Below are positions 44,694 through 53,911 of a stretch of 64,000 nucleotides of DNA, one piece after another. The notes below the pieces were generated by a model. That model searched no databases. It was not told where the DNA came from and saw only the letters and a list, made by a program, of their open reading frames with translations. Every line of letters begins with the position of its first letter. The first letter of the stretch is position 1. Source of the DNA: Bdellovibrio bacteriovorus. GTDB taxonomy: Bacteria > Bdellovibrionota > Bdellovibrionia > Bdellovibrionales > Bdellovibrionaceae. The position numbers were made by a program, and so were the translations under genes. The DNA is taken from contig NZ_CP020946.1 in the NCBI RefSeq assembly GCF_002208115.1, forward strand, positions 3,224,001 through 3,288,000, given 5' to 3'.

Positions 44694-45401
44694 TCATTCT
44701 GAGACAGTTTCTGGTCTAGGTTCACTCTGTGGTTCGATGGTCCAGTAGAGTGATTTCGCCTCTGGACTTAAAAAGCCAAGGGTGTCGCCAGCTTGCAGTT
44801 TTTCCCCTGTCGAAACTTTTGACAGTCCGCCTTTGAATACCATCTGACTCTTTAGACCATTGTCGTGACCGATCTCGACCAGGGTCTGGTCATCGGCCAA
44901 ACTGCGCTTGCCAAGAAGCACGCCATCCCAAGGGGCCTTCACTTCGGAAGCCGCTCCTGGGGCTGATTCAGTGTCGAATCGGTAAGACAGGGCCTGCTTC
45001 TTTCCCGGGTGCTGGAATGGCTTCAATGCCAGGTTGCTTTTCTCATCCATGGCCAAAGGTCCTACAGGCTTTGTGACAGGTGCACGCACACCCATGGCCA
45101 CGCCGAACTTGTTCATCAGCTGATCATAGATCATGTTGGACAAACCGATACCACCGCGTTCGCCCCACTTTTCGACGTACTGGTCGTCTAACTGTTCTCG
45201 GAAAATTTTTTCAGCCTGGTTCGACTGGATGAAACCGCCTTCTTTGACGGTCGAGCGCATGGCTTTCATCATCTCCCGCAGGAAATGTTTTTCGTACATG
45301 TCAGAAACTTCGCGCAGCTTCTGCTCGGGCGCCTTTTGTTCAGGCCGCCCCATCATACGATTGCCAATGGGTTTAAAACCGCCGGATCCCACATCGCTCA
45401 T
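44694..45401 (-). CDS. flgJ: FlgJ-type rod-binding protein fused to a degenerate M23 domain
   Basis: 235 residues. Rod-binding domain at about 28-100: MYEKHFLREMMKAMRSTVKE, EQLDDQYVEKWGERGGIGLS. Residues 138-223 resemble an M23 (LytM) fold: VKAPWDGVLLGKRSL, TLVEIGHDNGLKSQMVFKGG, KLQAGDTLGFLSPEAKSLYWTIEP. The zinc ligands are missing, since the HLHFE motif is LYWTIE. In E. coli FlgJ the C-terminus is a glucosaminidase, so this is a different partner and probably inactive. Its upstream region contains an intrinsic terminator. Confidence 0.85.
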   Translation of the reverse strand: MSDVGSGGFKPIGNRMMGRPEQKAPEQKLREVSDMYEKHFLREMMKAMRSTVKEGGFIQSNQAEKIFREQLDDQYVEKWGERGGIGLSNMIYDQLMNKFGVAMGVRAPVTKPVGPLAMDEKSNLALKPFQHPGKKQALSYRFDTESAPGAASEVKAPWDGVLLGKRSLADDQTLVEIGHDNGLKSQMVFKGGLSKVSTGEKLQAGDTLGFLSPEAKSLYWTIEPQSEPRPETVSE

Positions 45402-45712
45402 TGCGAGACTCCTAGATCAAAAAAGAAAAAGGTACGGATGTACCTTTTTTGAAAGAGAAAAAAAAAGGGGAGTTAGAGTCGGAGAATCATGTGCATCCTG
45501 CACTCGATTCTGAGAGTGTAGCTTCGGCTCGTGTTGATCACTCCGTGATCTCTGCTGACCTATTGCTCCTGTTTCCTGCGAGAAACTTTTGACTCTTGAC
45601 CTTCCATGGTTCGCGATCTCTTTCTCACCCTCCCCGCGTTTCAAACACGTCCATGTGTCTGAAACTATAACTTTGATTGTATTAAATGCTGTGTCATTCT
45701 GAAACAGAAATC
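45402..45712 (-). ncRNA. Structured leader of the flgJ operon
   Basis: 310 bases between flgI and flgJ without a gene. In the transcribed direction it contains GATCACggaGTGATC (45551-45537), AGCcgaaGCT, GAATC-ga-GTGCA-gga-TGCAC-at-GATTC (45510-45484) and a terminator stem. A TATAGT -10-like box is at 45664-45669 in the minus direction. Either a regulated leader or an independent small RNA. Confidence 0.4.
45426..45450 (-). terminator. Intrinsic terminator in the flgJ leader
   Basis: GGTAC / GTACC stem flanked by A- and T-runs, with TTTTTCTTTTTT on the minus side. Only 25 bases remain before the flgJ ATG, so no promoter fits between. Confidence 0.7.
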
Positions 45713-46720
45713 TCATAAAACTTCGAGTTCCCCGTGCAAAGCTCCAGCTGATTTTATGGACTGAAGTATTGTAATCAGGTCCTTAGGCGAGACTCCGAGC
45801 TTGTTAAGTGCCTGGACCAGTTCACCGACGCTGACACCACTGTCGAGAACCGCCACTTTTTCTTCCGCACCTTTTTTGCCATCGCCCACTTTCACTGACA
45901 GTGCTCCGTGTGAGATAGCAACGCGTGAGATCTTCACTTTGTCACCGATAACAATCGTTCCTGTTTTTTCATTCACCACAACACGCGCTTTCATGTCGGG
46001 ATTGATCTCAATGGATTCAATCGTCGCCAGAAGCTCCACACCGCGATTTTCATAGGCAAACGGCGTGATGATATCAATCGTGCCGGAATCCTTTGCCGAA
46101 GCATAGTGACCCCCCAGCTCTTTATTGATCGTCAGCACAGAGCGCGCGGCCGTCGTGAAATCCGGATTGATCAAAGTCAGGCGGTACATCTTTCTGGAAG
46201 AAAAATCCGCTGTCATATCACGCTCAATCGTTGCGCCATTCGGAATACGGCCCGCAGTGGTGTGTGAATCTTTGCCATCACCACCAATCACGATGCTTCC
46301 CTGAGCCACGGCGAACACCTGCTCATTGGCAGCGCGCAGAGGCGTTTGCAGCAGGGTCCCCCCCTGCAGGGAAGACGCTTCACCGATCGCACTGACATTG
46401 ATGTCAATCGGGTTTCCGGCTTTACCGAATGCCGGCATGGTCGCCGTCACGATCACCGCCGCCACGTTTTTGCTGGAAAAATCGACATTGTCGAGCTTCA
46501 TTCCCAGCTTGTCGAGCATACGCACCATGCTCTTGCTCATAAATTCATTCTTGCCATCGCCGGTGCCTTTAAGACCCACGACGATACCGTAGCCAATCAA
46601 CTGATTTTCACGCACGCCACGAATGCTGGCGATGTCCTTCAAGCGGGCGGCATTGGCCGACTCGATCAAAGAGAAAAACAAGACAGCGGAAAGAATCAGA
46701 AAGTTTGTGATTTTATTCAT
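45713..46720 (-). CDS. flgI: Flagellar P-ring protein FlgI
   Basis: 335 residues with a signal peptide (SLIESANAA). RLKDIASIRGVRENQLIGYGIVVGLKGTGDG and VSPKDLITILQSIKSAGALHGELEVL are typical. The loop between LSVKVGDGKKGAEEKVAVLDSG and the C-terminal domain is much shorter than in most FlgI. It forms the ring around the rod in the peptidoglycan layer. It overlaps flgH by 8 bases. Confidence 0.94.
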   Translation of the reverse strand: MNKITNFLILSAVLFFSLIESANAARLKDIASIRGVRENQLIGYGIVVGLKGTGDGKNEFMSKSMVRMLDKLGMKLDNVDFSSKNVAAVIVTATMPAFGKAGNPIDINVSAIGEASSLQGGTLLQTPLRAANEQVFAVAQGSIVIGGDGKDSHTTAGRIPNGATIERDMTADFSSRKMYRLTLINPDFTTAARSVLTINKELGGHYASAKDSGTIDIITPFAYENRGVELLATIESIEINPDMKARVVVNEKTGTIVIGDKVKISRVAISHGALSVKVGDGKKGAEEKVAVLDSGVSVGELVQALNKLGVSPKDLITILQSIKSAGALHGELEVL

Positions 46721-47465
46721 TGCTCTTTGTCTTTCTTAAAGAAACCACGTCGTACTGTGGATCCAGAAGTTTATCCGAGTTGATGCCCGCATCGTTGAAG
46801 TCCTCTGGACGGATCAAACCCGTCACGATGACTTTGTATTCACGCTTGCCGATCATGAACGGCTGCTGACCTTTGATGCGATAGTTGCCGTCGGCCATTT
46901 TTTCCACGATACGGGTTGGGATGTTCGCCACATCGGCGGCTCCGTCATCCTTTTCCTCCACTTTGGCAGGTTCCGGTTTTTTAGCCGCTTCGGCCGAAGC
47001 CGGGGCACGGGAGGCCTCATCCCCATTTTGCGCCAAAGAGTTGTTCAACTGCTGTTGCTGCTGCTCTTCCAGCTGCTTCAAAAGTTTTTTGATCACTGAC
47101 ACTTTGGTGTCGACCTGTTTTTTGGCCGGACCATCCAAGGTCACATTCAACAGGTCCCCTTCTTTGCGCATTTTGTTTTGCGCAAACAGATAAGCTCCCT
47201 GGCCTTCCATCACCCATGTCGATCCGGCACTGGCACCCAGGTCGGATTCTTCTTCCATGCGGTTTTTCGTCATGCGTTTGTACTGACGGTCGGTCGGCAC
47301 ACCCATGTTCTGGTTGTCAGAATATCTTGGCGCTGTATTGATATCTTTCAGCGCCGGTGCCTCTTTCGGGCCGTCCAAAGACGCCATGAAATCCTGCATG
47401 GTTGCGCAACCTGCAGTGAACACCATCAAAACCAAAATTGAGAAAGAAGAAATCATCTTCATCAT
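46713..47465 (-). CDS. flgH: Flagellar L-ring lipoprotein FlgH
   Basis: 250 residues. Lipobox FTAGC places it in the outer membrane. The L-ring core includes GSTWVMEGQGAYLFAQNKMRKEGDLLNVTL and the C-terminal YRIKGQQPFMIGKREYKVIVTGLIRPEDF. An insertion at about 135-180 (Gln- and Glu/Ala-rich) is unusual. It overlaps flgA by four bases (ATGA). Confidence 0.93.
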   Translation of the reverse strand: MMKMISSFSILVLMVFTAGCATMQDFMASLDGPKEAPALKDINTAPRYSDNQNMGVPTDRQYKRMTKNRMEEESDLGASAGSTWVMEGQGAYLFAQNKMRKEGDLLNVTLDGPAKKQVDTKVSVIKKLLKQLEEQQQQQLNNSLAQNGDEASRAPASAEAAKKPEPAKVEEKDDGAADVANIPTRIVEKMADGNYRIKGQQPFMIGKREYKVIVTGLIRPEDFNDAGINSDKLLDPQYDVVSLRKTKSNE

Positions 47466-48391
47466 TGCAACTTCACCACACCTTTTTCAGTGACCAGACC
47501 GGACAGAACTTTTTGGGTTTCCAGATTTTTTACCTTGATAAGATCCCCAACAAAGCCACTGTCCTCCGCCATCATGTTGACGGAGATCTCGAAACTGTCA
47601 TCGCCAAGCAAAGCTTTAACGATCTGTCCCTTCTTAGCTGCCGGTTCACGCTTGAGATCAGAAGCCCATACGGTGCTTCCAACGGGAAGTGAGCGAGCTG
47701 CCATCTGACCCTGGATATCCTCCATGCGCAAACTGCCATCCTTGGCAAAAGTCACGTCCGTCATGGACATGCGCAGGTCATCTGCTTGAACTCTCTCTCC
47801 TTGTAAGATCAAACGGGTCGTTACAGGGGTTAATTTTGAAACGCGAATTGTGCCGGAAATCCATTTGATCTGGCGCTGATCGCCATCGCGCAGTGGCAGC
47901 AGGAAGCCGCCCTTGGCGGAAAGCTGAGTGAAATCAAGATCCCACAGCTTTGACGCCGGACGTGGCGTGCTTTGGATGCTGATCTGATATTCACACTCAT
48001 TGCAGCGCGCTTTGAGGATATTATGAACTTTTCTCTCAACTTCCTGGCGCGACACCGGCGTGGCAGCAAAGCTCACCTGCACTTGGGAAGGCACCTTGAA
48101 TTGAGGATTCAGACGACGCAGATTTTCCTGACTGTTCAAAGCCGCGCGCATCTTCACCAGAATTTCGCTGGAATTCAGATGCTGGCTTAACAACAATTCC
48201 CGGCAGTCCTCGCGCAGGACCACGGCATCCAGAGCATTCACCAACTCTTCGGTGCCGCCCGTTACCGTCGCGATGTCCCCCAGGCGCAAAAGTTCACGCT
48301 GGGAAATCTCCACACTGGAAGGAATGGAGATTTCAGGCCTAGCGAAGGCCTGCAGACTTACCAGAAATGCAAACACGAAAATCTTCTTCAT
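47462..48391 (-). CDS. flgA: Flagellar P-ring assembly chaperone FlgA
   Basis: About 309 residues with a signal peptide (MKKIFVFAFLVSLQAFA). The SAF-type domain and C-terminal PAAKKGQIVKALLGDDSFEISVNMMAEDSGFVGDLIKVKN are characteristic. FlgA assists FlgI ring formation in the periplasm. The ATG at 48391 is preferred to the upstream TTG at 48394. Directly follows flgG. Confidence 0.9.
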   Translation of the reverse strand: MKKIFVFAFLVSLQAFARPEISIPSSVEISQRELLRLGDIATVTGGTEELVNALDAVVLREDCRELLLSQHLNSSEILVKMRAALNSQENLRRLNPQFKVPSQVQVSFAATPVSRQEVERKVHNILKARCNECEYQISIQSTPRPASKLWDLDFTQLSAKGGFLLPLRDGDQRQIKWISGTIRVSKLTPVTTRLILQGERVQADDLRMSMTDVTFAKDGSLRMEDIQGQMAARSLPVGSTVWASDLKREPAAKKGQIVKALLGDDSFEISVNMMAEDSGFVGDLIKVKNLETQKVLSGLVTEKGVVKLQ

Positions 48392-48394
48392 CAA

Positions 48395-49180
48395 TTATCT
48401 CAGATTGTTAATGGCTTGAAGCATCTGATCAGAAGCCTGCATCACTTTAGAATTGGTTTCCATCGCACGCTGGGCGGTGATCATATTGACCATCTCATCC
48501 ACAATGTTCACGTTGCTGGATTCCAGCTGCCCTTGTGCCAGATAGCCTGTGCCGTTCAAACCCGGACGGGAGGCAATCGCCTGACCGCTGGACGGAGTCT
48601 GTGTGAACAGGTTTTTACCCATGGCTTTCAAACCAGCCGGGTTTACAAAGTTCACGATATCGATTTGACCGATAGTCTGAGGAACATCATTCAGGCCCGT
48701 GATCACACGCACTTCACCCGTGGGTGCCACCTCGATACCGGAGACGTTGGCAGGCACAGTGATTTCCGGCTGCAAAGCATTTCCGTTTTTGTCGACCAGA
48801 CGGCCGTTGGGATCTTTTTTGAAGGCCCCGTCGCGGGTGTAAGCTGTTTCACCATCCGCCGTCAGCACCTGGAAGAAACCGGAACCTTCGATCTGAAGAT
48901 CCAGAGGATTCTTGGTGATCTGCGCCTGGCCGCCGGCAAAATCCTTTTGCACACCCGCCGTACGCACACCCAAACCGACCTGAACCCCGTTCGGGGAATA
49001 AGCATTCAGACCCGAAGCCGTCCCTGGCTCCTTTTGGGTCTGGTACATGAGGTCTTCAAACTCAGCGCGGGATCTTTTAAAGCCAGCCGTTGAAACGTTG
49101 GCGATATTATTGGCGATAACATCCATGTTCGTCTGTTGTGCCGCCATCCCTGTAGCTGCTGTGTTCAAACTCTTAAGCAT
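48395..49180 (-). CDS. flgG: Distal rod protein FlgG
   Basis: 261 residues. The N-terminal helix MLKSLNTAATGMAAQQTNMDVIANNIANVSTAGFKRSRAEFEDLMYQT and C-terminal VNIVDEMVNMITAQRAMETNSKVMQASDQMLQAINNLR are the axial protein helices; FlgG forms the distal rod. The YTRDGAFKKDPNGRLV segment is typical. Confidence 0.95.
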   Translation of the reverse strand: MLKSLNTAATGMAAQQTNMDVIANNIANVSTAGFKRSRAEFEDLMYQTQKEPGTASGLNAYSPNGVQVGLGVRTAGVQKDFAGGQAQITKNPLDLQIEGSGFFQVLTADGETAYTRDGAFKKDPNGRLVDKNGNALQPEITVPANVSGIEVAPTGEVRVITGLNDVPQTIGQIDIVNFVNPAGLKAMGKNLFTQTPSSGQAIASRPGLNGTGYLAQGQLESSNVNIVDEMVNMITAQRAMETNSKVMQASDQMLQAINNLR

Positions 49181-49241
49181 TCACGAATCCTTCCGTTGGC
49201 TTAATAAATAATTTCAAAAACCGACTGCAAATCCTAAGCAG

Positions 49242-50057
49242 CTAGTTTGTTTTTCCCACCACATTGATCATTTTGTCGGCCATCTGATCGTAAGCACTGA
49301 TGGCCTTCTGCGTGCTTTCAAACACACGATTGGTGGAAATCATGTCCGTCATCTCCTGAACGATATTGACGTTCGAAGTTTCCAGAAAACCCTGTTTCAA
49401 ACTGGGGTTTGCAATATTCTGCATGTCTGGAGCGATATTGGGTTTGAAGGTATAAAGAGAGCTGCCGGTCTTTTGCAGTGAATCCGGATTGTTCACGTTC
49501 ACCAAAGACAGTCGACCCAGATTTTCCGTGCCCTCGTACACATCCCCATTGTCGGCGATAGCCACGGCCCCATTGCCCGTGAAACGAATCACGCGGCCTG
49601 CGGGATCAGAACCGGCTTCACCCTGTCGAAGAACAGGATAACCTTCCTTGGTCACAAGCTGTCCGTTGCCATCCAATGTAAAATTACCGGAACGAGTCAG
49701 CTTCACGCCGCCCGGAGTGGCAATTTCAAAGAAACCTTTGCCATCAATGGCCACATCCAGACTGTTGCCTGTCGGTTTCAAACCACCTTGAGAAAAGTCA
49801 GTGAAGGTGCCTTTGGTGTCGACATAGGATTTGTCGCCACCTTGCATGTTGTAGAAGCTTTCAATCGCCGCCACATCGCGCGGGATCTGTGTGGTCTCTG
49901 GCATCTTTTCGTTGGCGGTCAGATATTCCTGGAAGAGCTGCTGGTCCCGCTTGAACGCAGGTGTGTTCACGTTCGCCAAATTATTGGCGATTGTATCAAG
50001 CTTCGTACTTTGAGCCATCGCTCCACTGAGTGCTGTATAGACCCCTTTTATCGCCAT
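49242..50057 (-). CDS. flgF: Proximal rod protein FlgF
   Basis: 271 residues. MAIKGVYTALSGAMAQSTKLDTIANNLANVNTPAFKRDQQ at the start and the helix VNIVQEMTDMISTNRVFESTQKAISAYDQMADKMI at the end. Assigned FlgF rather than FlgG from position and the shorter core; the two are close. It heads the operon and has a sigma-54 promoter upstream. Confidence 0.88.
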   Translation of the reverse strand: MAIKGVYTALSGAMAQSTKLDTIANNLANVNTPAFKRDQQLFQEYLTANEKMPETTQIPRDVAAIESFYNMQGGDKSYVDTKGTFTDFSQGGLKPTGNSLDVAIDGKGFFEIATPGGVKLTRSGNFTLDGNGQLVTKEGYPVLRQGEAGSDPAGRVIRFTGNGAVAIADNGDVYEGTENLGRLSLVNVNNPDSLQKTGSSLYTFKPNIAPDMQNIANPSLKQGFLETSNVNIVQEMTDMISTNRVFESTQKAISAYDQMADKMINVVGKTN

Positions 50058-50081
50058 GAAAACCCCTCCACAGTGTTGAGC

Positions 50082-50097
50082 AGCAAGGCGTGTGCCA
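50082..50097 (-). promoter_or_regulatory. Sigma-54 promoter of the flgF operon
   Basis: On the minus strand TGGCACACGCCTTGCT: TGGCAC, 5 bases, TTGCT, a perfect match to the sigma-54 consensus with GG and GC 10 bases apart. The expected start is at about 50071, leaving a 13-base leader with GGAGGGG before the flgF ATG. Confidence 0.8.
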
Positions 50098-50277
50098 TCT
50101 TTTGACAGGACGGATTTTGGTCTGGGAAAAAGGTTCCAAGCCAGACCTTCGTTCAGGAAAAAAAATCTGGGCTCAAGTTTTCTTCGATTTGACCGTGCAT
50201 TGACCTTCGTCGATGGTGCCAGGGAATTGTCAGATCTTTGTCGACAGTGTCAAAGAATCGGCTTCATAATTGATTCT

Positions 50278-51273
50278 ATGAGGACGTGGGTTGCATTCAT
50301 TTTTATTGGCATCATTCAACTGAGCACCGGAGCTGGCGCGGCTTCTGTGGCATCAGCAACCCCGGCTACAGCAGCGACCACGGCAGCCCCTGCACCAGGG
50401 ACTCAGGCCCTCAGCCTGAAGGAAAAACTGAAAGCCCTCACTGCCAAGTCCACCCACGTTCAATCCGACAATCTGATCTTTGATCTTCCCGTCACCTACA
50501 ATAAAAAAGTCAGTCAGTGGATCGCCTATTTCCAGGGAAGCGGCAACAAGTGGTTCCGCACCTGGATGCAGCGTTCGTACAAGTACATGCCGTTCATTCA
50601 GGAAGAACTAAAGCGCGCGGGTCTGCCATCAGATCTTGCCTATATGGTGATGATTGAAAGCGGCTTTGCCCCGAATGCAATCAGTACGGCGGATGCTGTA
50701 GGCCCGTGGCAGTTCATCGAATCCACCGGAACTCGCTATGGCCTGAGCAAAAGCTGGTGGCTGGATGAGCGCCGTGATTTAAAAAAGTCCACCTTGGCAG
50801 CCATTCGTTACCTGAAAGATCTGCACGCTGAGTTCGGTTCCTGGTATTTGGTGGCGGCAAGTTACAATATGGGTGAAAACGGTCTGCGCCGTCGCATCAA
50901 AAAATATGGCACCAAAGATTACTGGGCACTCATTAAGCTGGATGCACTTCCTCAAGAAACACAAGACTACGTTCCAAAAATCCTGGCGGCCATGCTGATT
51001 GCCAAAGCTCCGAACCTTTATGGCTTCCGTGACTTGGAAAAAATGGACCCATTGGAATATGACGTTGTTCTTGTCCCTGGTGGCACCGATCTGGAACCTT
51101 TGGCAGATCACTTGGGAGTCACCAGAAAAGCATTAAAAGATTTGAACGCCGAGCTGTATTTGGGATACATTCCTCGTCAGATTGAGAAGCACTTCATCCG
51201 CGTTCCGAAAGGAGCTGGAAGAATGGTTTCCACTTACGTCTATCAGCACTCTCGGAAAGTTGCTTTGGAATGA
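50278..51273 (+). CDS. Membrane-bound lytic transglycosylase (MltD-like, SLT domain)
   Basis: 331 residues from the ATG at 50278, giving a signal peptide MRTWVAFIFIGIIQLSTGAGAA; longer upstream frames lack one. SLT domain at about 115-240: AGLPSDLAYMVMIESGFAPNAISTADAVGPWQF (catalytic Glu in IESGF), AASYNMGENGLRRRIKKYG. A degenerate LysM-like segment ends the protein (YLGYIPRQIEKHFIRVPKG). Cleaves peptidoglycan. Its stop overlaps the lysC start by four bases. Confidence 0.88.
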   Translation: MRTWVAFIFIGIIQLSTGAGAASVASATPATAATTAAPAPGTQALSLKEKLKALTAKSTHVQSDNLIFDLPVTYNKKVSQWIAYFQGSGNKWFRTWMQRSYKYMPFIQEELKRAGLPSDLAYMVMIESGFAPNAISTADAVGPWQFIESTGTRYGLSKSWWLDERRDLKKSTLAAIRYLKDLHAEFGSWYLVAASYNMGENGLRRRIKKYGTKDYWALIKLDALPQETQDYVPKILAAMLIAKAPNLYGFRDLEKMDPLEYDVVLVPGGTDLEPLADHLGVTRKALKDLNAELYLGYIPRQIEKHFIRVPKGAGRMVSTYVYQHSRKVALE

Positions 51274-52457
51274 AACCTCTGATTGTCCAAAAATATGGCG
51301 GCGCCACTTTAGCAGATCCTGAAAAAATCAAATCTGTTTCGTCCCGCATTGCCGCCCAATCAAAAGAGAATTCACTGATCGTCGTGGTCAGTGCCATGGG
51401 TAAAACCACCAATTCCCTGATTGATCTTGCCAACCAGGTGTCTGGTCATCCTCAACGCCGTGAAATGGATATGCTGCTGACCGTGGGTGAGCGCATCAGC
51501 ATGTCCCTGGTCAGTATGGCCTTGAATGATCTGGGTTGTCCCGCAATCAGCTTCACCGGAAGCCAAGCCGGAATTTTCACAGACGATTCCCACGTGAATG
51601 CGTTTATCAAAGACGTTAAACCCATGCGCCTTGATGAGGCCTTGAAAAACAACCGCGTGGTGATTCTGGCCGGTTTCCAGGGCGTGTCCCCGGTCACCAA
51701 GGAAATCACCACTCTGGGACGTGGCGGTTCGGACACTTCGGCTGTTGCGATGGCGGCGGCCTTCAATGCCGAGCGCTGCGAGATTCTGAAAGATGTCCCG
51801 GCCGTTTTCACCGCCGACCCGAACATCGTGAAATCCGCGCGCCCTTTAAGTGAACTGAATTACGATCAATTGATGGAGATGACTTTCTGGGGCGCCAAAG
51901 TTCTGCACTATCGCTCGGTGGAACTTGCGAAAATGCGTGATGTGACCCTTTACATCGGCCCGGCCTCCAGCAAAACCTCTGACGGAACCATCGTCAAAAA
52001 AGGATTGAATATGTTTGAATCCTGCAAAGCTCTTTCTTTGAACTCTCACGAACTGGTGCTGGGCATTCACTGCCGCGAAAAGAATCCGGCCAAGGCCCTT
52101 CAGGGTCTGCAGAATCTTTTGGACAAGAACCAGATTGCCTTCCCGCAGCTGCTTAGCTGTGAAACCAGCCTGGATAAAACCGAAATCTTTTTGACCGGCC
52201 CGCAGGAAATCATGTTCGCCGTCAAAAAAGAGCTGGAAAAACATCCGGACTTCACCCTGCTGCCAACCGACTATTCCACTGTCACCCTGACTTGCACGGG
52301 CGCGACATCACCGGAAATGACCCAGAAGGTTTTGAATACTTTGACGGGGAAAAATCTGGAAACCCAAAAGATCCTGATCAGCGCCATGAGCCTGACCGTT
52401 CTTGTTGAGGCACCCCTGCGCAAGCAGGTCATTGAGTGCCTTCATCCTTTGATTTGA
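51270..52457 (+). CDS. lysC: Aspartate kinase
   Basis: 395 residues. Phosphorylates aspartate for the lysine, threonine and methionine pathways. Motifs VQKYGGATLADPEKIK, VVVSAMGKTTNSLIDLA and GRGGSDTSAVAMAAAF are seen. The C-terminal 140 residues form two ACT-like regulatory domains. Translated together with the upstream transglycosylase gene by an ATGA overlap. Confidence 0.93.
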   Translation: MKPLIVQKYGGATLADPEKIKSVSSRIAAQSKENSLIVVVSAMGKTTNSLIDLANQVSGHPQRREMDMLLTVGERISMSLVSMALNDLGCPAISFTGSQAGIFTDDSHVNAFIKDVKPMRLDEALKNNRVVILAGFQGVSPVTKEITTLGRGGSDTSAVAMAAAFNAERCEILKDVPAVFTADPNIVKSARPLSELNYDQLMEMTFWGAKVLHYRSVELAKMRDVTLYIGPASSKTSDGTIVKKGLNMFESCKALSLNSHELVLGIHCREKNPAKALQGLQNLLDKNQIAFPQLLSCETSLDKTEIFLTGPQEIMFAVKKELEKHPDFTLLPTDYSTVTLTCTGATSPEMTQKVLNTLTGKNLETQKILISAMSLTVLVEAPLRKQVIECLHPLI

Positions 52458-52464
52458 TTTTTGA

Positions 52465-53844
52465 TTAAGGCAGAAGAGTCGGACTCATCACGCGATAGCG
52501 GTTTTGAATCTTCTGCCAGATATTGGAATGCGGTCCGGTGATTCCATCCGGGCCTCCGCTGCCAGCCAAGCCACGCAATTTTGGATCATATTGTCCACCA
52601 GGAAGGAACTTGCTTAGATCAGGTCCGCCTTTGCCTTTTGCCGCACCAGCCATACCCGCCATGCCGGCAGCGCCGCGATCTCCACCACCACTGCCGCCGC
52701 CAGAGCCACCAAAGGATCCGCCGCCACCATAGAATCCGGCATTCACCTGAACACCATCTTCAAGGCCTTCTTCGCCGGCACCACCACCGGCTGCGCCACC
52801 GCCGCCGCCTCCACCAGAACTGGAGATGCCCGCACCACCGCCCTGCTTGCCATCCACTGCCTCACCCGCACCGCCAGAACCTGGCTTGCCTGGAAGAATG
52901 GAAGGAAGACTTGGCAGATCACCCCCGGCACCTTCGAGACCTTGAGTGCCCAGACGAGCTCCCGGGTTTGTGCTGCTGATGAAAGTAGAACCGCCGGCAC
53001 TGTTTTCATTCATACAAATTGGATCTGTCGGATTCTTGGAGCACACGCACACCTTGCTGCCCGCATTTGCAGGGTTTGTGCAATCAGCGGCAGCGATCGC
53101 GGCACAGCCTGGCAGATTCGGGTTTGTTTTACAAAGCTCAGGCAAAGCTGTGCTGTCGCCTGCCGTCTGTTCCGCACACTGAGCCGCGTTTTTCATTGTA
53201 CCTGCGAAGTTATTGATCGCCTGATTGGCTTCCTGAACTTTGGAGTCAAAGTCATTACAGCGTTTCGCAGAGTTTTCCGCCGAAGCAATTGCCTGACGAC
53301 TGATACCATTGCCGCCCGCTGCCGCATCCAAACAAGCGGCATTCTGCTGGGCAAATTCAACAACCCGGTCACAGACGGAATGACAACTGCCGATGGCGGA
53401 CTGACAGTTCAATCGATAAGCGGCCACTGCCGCATTGGCCGCCGAACTGAATGAAGCCATCTTGGAACAAGCCGCCTGAATACTGCCTGCGGTCTGCTGA
53501 CCGAACATTAAACTAAGCTGCGAGGCCGTGTTGGCAACACCGCTCATGCCAGAGTCATTTTTTTCATCGCAGGAATAAGAGGTCTCGGAAATTTGGGTGC
53601 GACATTCTTCCATCATAGTATGCAGTTGGGTGCTGCACGTGAACATCACATTGCTTGTTGGTGCCGGAGGCCCGACAAAGCTGTCGTTGGGAGTGCACTG
53701 CTGTTGACCTGATTCACTGACAAAGCAACTTGAGCCCGCTGGACACACGATATTACAAGCAGGCGTTGCTGCAGCGTCGTTCGCGACAAAGAATAGCGAA
53801 ATTGTGAATAGTGTTTTCAACGCGAACAAAGTACTCATTCCCAT
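52465..53844 (-). CDS. Secreted Cys/Gly-rich protein, paralogue 1
   Basis: 459 residues from the ATG at 53844, chosen because the two paralogues start ATGGGAATGAG or similar there. Signal peptide (MSTLFALKTLFTISLFFVANDAAA), then a Cys-rich N-domain, CDEKNDSGMSGVANTASQLSLMFGQQTAGSIQAACSKM, a CVCSKNPTDPICMNEN segment, and a Gly-rich C-half (PGSGGAGEAVDGKQGGGAGISSSGG) ending in GPDGITGPHSNIWQKIQNRYRVMSPTLLP. Function unknown. Confidence 0.8.
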   Translation of the reverse strand: MGMSTLFALKTLFTISLFFVANDAAATPACNIVCPAGSSCFVSESGQQQCTPNDSFVGPPAPTSNVMFTCSTQLHTMMEECRTQISETSYSCDEKNDSGMSGVANTASQLSLMFGQQTAGSIQAACSKMASFSSAANAAVAAYRLNCQSAIGSCHSVCDRVVEFAQQNAACLDAAAGGNGISRQAIASAENSAKRCNDFDSKVQEANQAINNFAGTMKNAAQCAEQTAGDSTALPELCKTNPNLPGCAAIAAADCTNPANAGSKVCVCSKNPTDPICMNENSAGGSTFISSTNPGARLGTQGLEGAGGDLPSLPSILPGKPGSGGAGEAVDGKQGGGAGISSSGGGGGGGAAGGGAGEEGLEDGVQVNAGFYGGGGSFGGSGGGSGGGDRGAAGMAGMAGAAKGKGGPDLSKFLPGGQYDPKLRGLAGSGGPDGITGPHSNIWQKIQNRYRVMSPTLLP

Positions 53845-53911
53845 GGTATCTCTGATCGGCATTCCCACATGGGAACTTTACCAAGGTATTGAGCGCCGTC
53901 TCAAACTGAGA

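Noticed and set aside
45402-45712. c-di-GMP (GEMM) riboswitch in the flgJ leader
   Set aside because: The conserved core bases of GEMM RNAs could not be found by eye; the stems have another arrangement.
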